Positions 16,473 through 21,654 of a DNA stretch of 21,654 nucleotides are shown in pieces. The position numbers were made by a program, and so were the translations under genes. The notes under the pieces were generated by a model. It made no database searches. It was not told the origin of the DNA and saw nothing but the letters and a program-made list of their open reading frames with translations. This stretch comes from JBBDRV01 sp040905285 (GTDB taxonomy: Bacteria > Bacteroidota > Rhodothermia > Balneolales > Balneolaceae): contig JBBDRV010000197.1 in the NCBI GenBank assembly GCA_040905285.1, forward strand, positions 1 to 21,654, read 5' to 3'. The stretch's first letter is position 1; each line of letters starts with the position of its first letter.

Positions 16473-19277
16473 CTATCCTGTGCTTTGCATCGCTGCAGCG
16501 ACACTGTTGATGCTGAGGAAGAGTACGTTTTTTAACTCTTCTTTTTGTTTGGCTGTCTCAGCCCTGTCCCAGCGGTTCAACAGTTCCACCTGTATGACAT
16601 TCAGTGGATACGTGAAGTGATTTCGGAAGTGGATGGAATCCTGGATAACTTTCCTGTTGTCGAGAATCTCATTCTGGTCGGTAATCCGGAGAATAACCTG
16701 CCTGGTTTTTTCATATTCATCAGCCAGGTTTTCATGAAATCCGTCGTCTTTCCTTTTTGCGTAAAGTTCGGACGTCGGAAGATGTGTTCGTGCCATTTCC
16801 CTTTGGGAATTATCAACGATCGAGCGGAAGAAGATCTTTTCTTCATACCATCTTTTGCAGATTTGCAGATTGTCGTCCCCTTTTTCAAGAAATTCTGCAA
16901 GAGCGGTTCCCACTCCATACCAGCCGGGCACATTATATCGTACCTGAGTCCATGCGAAGACCCAGGGGATGGCTCTCAGGTTCGTAAATTCCAGGGACTG
17001 GGATCCACCCCTGGATACCGGCCTGGAGGCAATCGGTAAATTACCGATATGCTCTACGGGGGTGACCGTCTTATACCAGTCCCAGAACTGCGGATGATCG
17101 ATCAGCTCACGATATACAGTCATTGACTTTGCGGCAAGTCTGTCCATGGCTTCGGTAAAATGAGGATCCCGGCCTTTTGAAAAGTTGCTGCTTTCACCTG
17201 CAGCGGTGACTCTGGCAACAGCTGTCACCACCTGCTCCAGATGTCTCCGGGTGATATCGGGCAGCGAATAGCGAAAGGATATGATCTCCCCCTGTTCGGT
17301 AAAACGGATCCGTCCGTTGTTGCTGATCGGGGGAAGCCCGAGTATGGCCTTGTTGGAACGCCCGCCGCCCCGGCCGACCGTTCCGCCCCGGCCGTGGAAA
17401 AGGCGGAAATCAATGTCGTGTTTTCTGAGGACGCTCCCCAGCTCTTCCTGCGCCTTCTGGAGAGCCCAGTTGGCCATCCAGTAGCCGCCGTCCTTGTTGC
17501 TGTCTGAATAACCGAGCATGATCTCCTGAAAACGGTTGCGCGATTCCAGATGTTGCAGGTACAGCTTGTTGCCGAATATGCCTTCCATGATACCCGCACT
17601 TTTTTCAAGGTCCTCAATCGTTTCAAAAAGGGGTACCACATCGATCCTGCTGGTTACCTTGCCGCCGGCATAACTCCACAGCCCCGCCTCCTTGCTGAGG
17701 ATCATTACTTCGAGCAGATCACTGACTCCGTGCGTCATGCTGATGATGTATTCACCGAACGCGTTCTCATCCAGTTCAATAATTTCATTCAACAGGTTGA
17801 AGACACTCAGAATACGGTCCGTATCTTCTGATATAGGGGCTTTTATGGGTAAAAGCGGTCTCGGATTCTTCAATTCCTTCGACAGAAGATCAACTTTCTC
17901 ATCTTCGGATAGCCTGGTATAATCTGTCGTTACACCAGCCAGTTTTAAAAGCTCTTCCACAGCTTTTGCATGAAGATCACTGTGCTGCCGGATATCCAGT
18001 GCAGCCAGGTGGAACCCGAAGGTTTTTGCCCTTATCAGGAGATTATGAAATTTTCCATATTCAGCTACATCATTCAACCGGCACTTGTGCAGTGCTTCGC
18101 TGATAATTTCCAGATCATCTACAAAATCCCCTGCCCTGTAGGATTGAGCATTGGCCAGCAGGTGGCGCGGTTCTTTCTGCAGGTCATCGATCAGATTCTG
18201 CAGGCGGAGCATCATATGAGTAATCTTTCGTCGGAAGGGTTCGTTTTTATAGCGTCTGTGGTAGCGTTCTGAAACCGGCACTTCTTTTTTATCTTTCCTG
18301 AGGGACCTGAGGAGATTTTCTGGAATGCTGATCAGGTTTTTGGATACACTCAGGTATTGCCTCAATTCATCCAGCTCCTTCAAATAAAGCTCCAGCACTG
18401 TCCTGCGCTGTTCCAGAAGGGTATTCCAGGTAATTTCGCTGGTCACATTGGGATTCCCGTCACGATCACTGCCTATCCAGGAGCGATATCTCAGTATGAT
18501 CGGTATGTCGGGTATCCTGTCGTAATAGGTTACAAAAGCATTCCGGATATCGTTGTACAACCTGGGTATGGTTTCCCAGATCGAATTCGTGAAATAGAAC
18601 AATCCGTTTTCAACTTCATCTTCCACTGTAAGTCTTTCAGACCGTACTTCATCAGTGGAAATCAGCAGAACCAGCTCACTGAACACCTGGTGCAAAAGCA
18701 TTTCCCTTTCGTCCGGTGTAAGTGACTGGTTGTCGAGCCCGGTAATCATTCCGCTCATCTGGTCCTGTTTGTTCAGTATGCTCCGTCTCCTTGCTTCAGT
18801 CGGATGGGCTGTAATGGTAGGCTGTATGTCCAGTTTTTTAAAAAGCCCTAACGCTTTCCTGTAGCTGTAACCTTTCTCTTTAAAATGCCGGACGGCATCT
18901 CTTATGCTCTCGGTCCGCGGGTTGTCAGGGCTGCTTTTCCGTGCCCGCTCTCTGTTTATCCGGATTATCTCATGCTGTTCGAGAGAATTTACAAGATGGA
19001 AAAAGATGGTATATATTCTGAGCAGGTCGATGATCTCTTTGTGAGTGAGGTCCGATACCCGTTCCTGCAACTTCCTGTTGGATGAAAGTCCATCCCTGCC
19101 ACTTAAAACATCCGCTGTCATATCCGGCAGTTCAGCTGCAAGTGTAAAGAGAGAGTCCTGCTTTCTTCTCAGGATCAGCTGCTCCATTATTTCAGTCAGT
19201 GCTACAATTCGGTTTGTCAGGGGTTTGCTGATATCCGACTGGTCAGCATAGGTTTGGATGGCTTCTTTCCAGGTCAT
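16473..19277 (-). CDS. ppc: Phosphoenolpyruvate carboxylase
   Basis: Ppc makes oxaloacetate from PEP and bicarbonate, refilling the TCA cycle. At 934 residues it is somewhat longer than the E. coli enzyme. Catalytic His158 lies in TAHPTEARR. Other signatures are GYSDSNKDGGY and the glycine-rich loop FHGRGGTVGRGGG (627-639), with His628 and Arg630. The substrate-site segment WVFAWTQVRYNVPGWYG and the C-terminal Gly934 are also present. Of the four residues that bind inhibitory aspartate in E. coli (Arg587, Lys773, Arg832, Asn881), Arg636 and Arg902 are matched. The Lys position is Arg830, and the C-terminus reads QSTG instead of the usual NTG ending, so the Asn position is Ser932. Feedback control may therefore differ. 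The ATG at 19277 has no Shine-Dalgarno sequence. It is transcribed toward the cheB-like gene. Confidence 0.97.
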   Translation of the reverse strand: MTWKEAIQTYADQSDISKPLTNRIVALTEIMEQLILRRKQDSLFTLAAELPDMTADVLSGRDGLSSNRKLQERVSDLTHKEIIDLLRIYTIFFHLVNSLEQHEIIRINRERARKSSPDNPRTESIRDAVRHFKEKGYSYRKALGLFKKLDIQPTITAHPTEARRRSILNKQDQMSGMITGLDNQSLTPDEREMLLHQVFSELVLLISTDEVRSERLTVEDEVENGLFYFTNSIWETIPRLYNDIRNAFVTYYDRIPDIPIILRYRSWIGSDRDGNPNVTSEITWNTLLEQRRTVLELYLKELDELRQYLSVSKNLISIPENLLRSLRKDKKEVPVSERYHRRYKNEPFRRKITHMMLRLQNLIDDLQKEPRHLLANAQSYRAGDFVDDLEIISEALHKCRLNDVAEYGKFHNLLIRAKTFGFHLAALDIRQHSDLHAKAVEELLKLAGVTTDYTRLSEDEKVDLLSKELKNPRPLLPIKAPISEDTDRILSVFNLLNEIIELDENAFGEYIISMTHGVSDLLEVMILSKEAGLWSYAGGKVTSRIDVVPLFETIEDLEKSAGIMEGIFGNKLYLQHLESRNRFQEIMLGYSDSNKDGGYWMANWALQKAQEELGSVLRKHDIDFRLFHGRGGTVGRGGGRSNKAILGLPPISNNGRIRFTEQGEIISFRYSLPDITRRHLEQVVTAVARVTAAGESSNFSKGRDPHFTEAMDRLAAKSMTVYRELIDHPQFWDWYKTVTPVEHIGNLPIASRPVSRGGSQSLEFTNLRAIPWVFAWTQVRYNVPGWYGVGTALAEFLEKGDDNLQICKRWYEEKIFFRSIVDNSQREMARTHLPTSELYAKRKDDGFHENLADEYEKTRQVILRITDQNEILDNRKVIQDSIHFRNHFTYPLNVIQVELLNRWDRAETAKQKEELKNVLFLSINSVAAAMQSTG

Positions 19278-19291
19278 AAATAGGATTGGTT

Positions 19292-19311
19292 GATATTATC
19301 TTTAAGATATC
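19292..19311 (-). promoter_or_regulatory. Palindrome just upstream of ppc
   Basis: TATCTT-T-AAGATA (19297-19309) is a perfect 6-bp inverted repeat with one central base, starting 20 bp upstream of the ppc ATG. GATAT and ATATC (19292-19296/19307-19311) give a second, overlapping symmetric pairing. A smaller inverted repeat, ACAGA-N6-TCTGT, lies further upstream at 19329-19344. The location fits an operator or part of the ppc promoter; no regulator is identified. Confidence 0.3.
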
Positions 19312-19460
19312 ACTCTGATTGTCATGCTACAGATATTTTTCTGTCTGAATAATGAAACATCAGCCCGCCTTATCAGAAGGTCTGCAGGTCTCTGAAGATA
19401 ACCCGAAAATATGGCGATTTCTGAATAAAAACAGTGCCAGGAGACGAAAGAAAAAGAGAG

Positions 19461-19766
19461 TTAATTGTGCAGTGTATCAATCCACTCCCATTTGTCCATC
19501 CTGATGAAGGCGTGGGGCTTTCCCATCCACTGGTCTTCATATATCCGTCCGGTGATGCGGATATATCCTTCACGGTTGTTCCACAGGTCATTCCGTTGCT
19601 CGGCTGTAACATCCAGGAAGAGACGTCCGTGTTTCCCGGTGACAACAGCCAGTTGCGGAAAGTGATCCGACCCGTATAACTGAAGATAACCCTCTACGGT
19701 TTCTCTGCAGTCGGATACCTGTCCTGAATACAGCAATAAAATCGCATAAACAGCAAAAATTTTCAT
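19461..19766 (-). CDS. Small exported protein of unknown function
   Basis: This 101-residue protein begins with a short signal-like stretch: Lys2, a hydrophobic core (about 3-14), then GQVSDC. The cysteine at residue 20 is not preceded by a proper lipobox, so a simple cleaved or anchored export signal is more likely than a lipoprotein. The rest is an alternation of beta-strand-like segments with glycines (VEGYLQLYG, RLFLDV, GYIRITGRIYE, HAFIRMDKWEWI). That pattern is reminiscent of a small OB-fold barrel, but I do not recognise a family. It lies 51 bp downstream of the rhodanese gene on the same strand and is probably co-transcribed with it. No Shine-Dalgarno sequence sits at usual spacing; a GGAGGG about 20 nt upstream is too far. 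Its export signal and its fit to the operon support it as a real gene. Confidence 0.6.
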   Translation of the reverse strand: MKIFAVYAILLLYSGQVSDCRETVEGYLQLYGSDHFPQLAVVTGKHGRLFLDVTAEQRNDLWNNREGYIRITGRIYEDQWMGKPHAFIRMDKWEWIDTLHN

Positions 19767-19817
19767 ATGGTCCGGACTGCCTGTTCCCTCCGGAAGTCTT
19801 CTTATCCGGCGGGCGAG

Positions 19818-20291
19818 TTATCTGGCGGATGAAAAACCCGATGAAACAAGCTCATCATATCCGCCAACATTGTAAACCTGTTTAAATCCGGCCCTCTGCA
19901 TTTTTTTCATGGCCTTGCCGCTTCGGTTGCCGGTCCTGCAATAGAGATAATAGGTCTCTTCCTTATCCAGATTATCGATTTTTTGTTCAAACTCGTCCGA
20001 CAGGAAGTTCATGTGATGCCCCGCGTCCGCAAGATGACCTTCCTGATATTCTTCCGGAGTGCGGACATCGACGATCACACCCGGATCGGTTTTTAATTTC
20101 TCTTTGAAGGCTTCCGGATCCAGGTCGCCGCCACTGGAAGGAATAAATAAGCTGACAAGCATGATAACTCCGATTGTTATGATGATAATGAACAGATTGC
20201 GTTTATTCACGGGCCGCTTAATTTTTTCAGTAATTTCTTTTAAAATGGTCTTCAGACTGCTATCAAACCTCCATTCAAAACCTTTATTCAT
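19818..20291 (-). CDS. Membrane-anchored rhodanese-like protein
   Basis: This 157-residue protein has a basic N-terminal part (Lys23, Lys25, Arg26, Lys30, Arg31), one membrane helix (about 33-50) and a single rhodanese domain (about 56-155). The domain shows VDVRTPEEYQEGH (74-86) and the active-site loop CRTGNRSG with Cys118, so persulfide or sulfur-transfer chemistry is possible. By the positive-inside rule the rhodanese domain should face the periplasm (inference). The ATG at 20291 is preferred. A longer open frame to 20393 would add 34 residues encoded partly by a direct-repeat copy, with no domain content. It lies downstream of a SulP transporter gene (174 bp) and upstream of the small exported protein. 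Sulfur substrate and partner are unknown. Confidence 0.85.
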   Translation of the reverse strand: MNKGFEWRFDSSLKTILKEITEKIKRPVNKRNLFIIIITIGVIMLVSLFIPSSGGDLDPEAFKEKLKTDPGVIVDVRTPEEYQEGHLADAGHHMNFLSDEFEQKIDNLDKEETYYLYCRTGNRSGKAMKKMQRAGFKQVYNVGGYDELVSSGFSSAR

Positions 20292-20341
20292 AACAAAGAT
20301 AGCATATTTATCCCTGCCATTGAAAAAGAACCATTCCCCGG

Positions 20342-20420
20342 ACGCCGGAAACACCTGTTCAGGACGGCCGTACCGAATTAACGCCGGAAACACCCTGTTC
20401 AGGACTGCCGTACCGAATTA
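20342..20420. repeat. Two-copy tandem direct repeat of 39/40 bp
   Basis: Copy 1 (20342-20380) and copy 2 (20381-20420) are directly adjacent. Both begin ACGCCGGAAACACC and end GCCGTACCGAATTA. They differ only by one inserted C and one G-to-T change. Each contains the palindrome CCTGTTCAGG. The array fills much of the gap between the SulP stop and the rhodanese start, and could be a duplicated regulatory site or a recent slippage product. Confidence 0.9.
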
Positions 20421-20465
20421 AACAGCAATACCGGAACGTCAGTTCGGCCTGAGACCCGGACCGGT

Positions 20466-21654
20466 TTAAATGTTGGTCTGAAGGGGAGAATAATCTGAAT
20501 CCTCCACCCCCTCTTTCTGATAGTAAGAGACAGCATCCTCGATATCAAAGAAGAAGTTTTGCCGCCCGACCGACTTGATGATCCCGGTGGTCTTCAGTTT
20601 GTCGCGGACCGGACCGATTGCACTGGTTATGAACAACGCGATCTGGCGCAGTCTGAGATCCCTGATCAGCTCTTTCATCGTATGAATACCGGTGGAATCG
20701 ATATGGTTGATGGACGATGCATCAAGTATCACCAGTTTCAGGCCCGGACCCTTTTGCAGGATCATGGTTTCCAGTGTCTCCCGGAAGTTTTCTGCACTGG
20801 CAAAATAAAGCGGAGAGTCGAATCTGAATATCAGGATATCCTCGTCCACGGATGCTTCAGAATACCGTTTTACATTTCTGAAGTTCCTGGTATTCCCGAG
20901 TCGCCCCAGTTCCGCACTGTGCGGCCTGGTACTGCTGTATATGACAACTCCGAGTGAAAGAACAACCCCGACGACAATTCCCTCTTCAATGCCCACCCCG
21001 AGTGTAACCAGAAAAGTAGTCAGCAACATGGCCAGATCCTTTTTGTCGGTCCGCCAGAGATTGGCTATCTCACCGGTGTCAAAAAGGCCTGCAACCGCCA
21101 CAATGATAATAGCAGCCAGTACGGCATTTGGCAGATAATGCAAAAGCGGCGTGAGAAAAAGAACGGTCAGAATAATGATCAGGGCACTGAAGACGGAAGA
21201 CATTCCCGTTCTACCGCCTGCCTGCTCATTGACTGCGGACCGTGAGAATCCCCCGGTAGTCGGAAAGGCCTGGAACAGGGAACTTCCTATTTTTGCAAAA
21301 CCGAGAGCGATCAGCTCCTGGTTAGAATCGATCTGATAGCCGTGCTTTTTGGCTATGGCCTTGGCTATGGCAATGGATTCGATATAGCTGACAAGCGCAA
21401 TTACGACAATGAGCGGGAAGATCAGCTGCAGATCGGAAGGGTTGAATCCCGAAATATCAAATGTGGGGAGACCGCGGGGTATGTCACCTACAATGGATAC
21501 GCCGTGCCTGTCCAGCCTGAAGAGTGCTGTAATCAGTATTCCGGCCACGACAACGACCAGAGCCGCCGGAAATGTACGTTTCCATTTCTGCATGACAATG
21601 ATCAGGATGATTGAACCTGTACCTATAAGTGCGGTAAAAAAGTCCGTTCCACTT
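20466..21654 (-). CDS. SulP-family anion transporter with STAS domain, 5' truncated
   Basis: The right edge of the window cuts this gene: the frame stays open to the last bases, so the ATG at 21593 is internal, and 395 residues are visible of a family that is usually 550-600. The membrane part shows the SulP signature FPTTGGFSRSAVN followed by QAGGRTG, with several hydrophobic helices after it. The C-terminal cytoplasmic STAS domain (about the last 130 residues) includes DSPLYFASAENF and NHIDSTGIHTM; the latter is the conserved loop that in related anti-sigma antagonists holds a phosphorylatable serine. SulP proteins carry sulfate, bicarbonate or other anions, usually with protons or sodium. 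The substrate here cannot be read from sequence, although the rhodanese gene downstream makes a sulfur compound attractive and the two PEP-metabolism genes make bicarbonate possible. Confidence 0.9.
   Translation of the reverse strand, partial: SGTDFFTALIGTGSIILIIVMQKWKRTFPAALVVVVAGILITALFRLDRHGVSIVGDIPRGLPTFDISGFNPSDLQLIFPLIVVIALVSYIESIAIAKAIAKKHGYQIDSNQELIALGFAKIGSSLFQAFPTTGGFSRSAVNEQAGGRTGMSSVFSALIIILTVLFLTPLLHYLPNAVLAAIIIVAVAGLFDTGEIANLWRTDKKDLAMLLTTFLVTLGVGIEEGIVVGVVLSLGVVIYSSTRPHSAELGRLGNTRNFRNVKRYSEASVDEDILIFRFDSPLYFASAENFRETLETMILQKGPGLKLVILDASSINHIDSTGIHTMKELIRDLRLRQIALFITSAIGPVRDKLKTTGIIKSVGRQNFFFDIEDAVSYYQKEGVEDSDYSPLQTNI

Noticed and set aside
20294..20301. TATCTTTG on the - strand, a perfect match to the Bacteroidota -7 box, next to the rhodanese ATG
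   Set aside because: It lies 2 nt from the ATG, so transcription would begin inside the first codons, and no -33 element is seen at the proper distance. It is probably chance.

Overview
The window holds nine protein-coding genes: five complete genes on the + strand in its left three-quarters, and four on the - strand on its right. There is no phage, insertion sequence, CRISPR array, tRNA or rRNA. Base composition is close to half G+C and looks even throughout. Most starts lack a Shine-Dalgarno sequence, RecQ carries a C-terminal HTH tail, and PEP carboxylase is over 900 residues. These traits fit a member of the Bacteroidota / Balneolota / Rhodothermota group, but that placement is inference and not proven here.

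Left to right on the + strand: recQ helicase, then a uracil-DNA glycosylase superfamily enzyme, forming a DNA-repair pair. A 287-bp gap follows that can fold into an elaborate, apparently bistable RNA. Next is pyruvate phosphate dikinase (ppdK), whose stop codon lies in a 9-bp tandem repeat. Then comes a giant (2900-residue) membrane-bound cyclic beta-1,2-glucan synthase (GT84 + glycoamylase-like + GH94). The last + strand gene is a stand-alone CheB-like protein whose receiver domain lacks the phosphorylatable aspartate and whose esterase serine position is a cysteine.

The - strand genes converge on this block, with only 31 bp between the cheB-like and ppc stops. Read in their own direction they are: a 5'-truncated SulP-type anion transporter with a STAS domain (running off the right edge), a membrane-anchored rhodanese, a small exported protein of unknown function, and PEP carboxylase (ppc). 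A tandem 39/40-bp direct repeat sits between the transporter and the rhodanese.

PpdK interconverts pyruvate and PEP, and Ppc carboxylates PEP to oxaloacetate, so together they control the PEP node. The glucan synthase makes envelope glucans from UDP-glucose. The SulP-rhodanese-exported protein run looks like a small transport and sulfur-related unit, but its chemistry cannot be read from sequence alone. I found no clear new multi-gene system. The items most worth a second look are the structured RNA upstream of ppdK and the doubly altered CheB-like protein.
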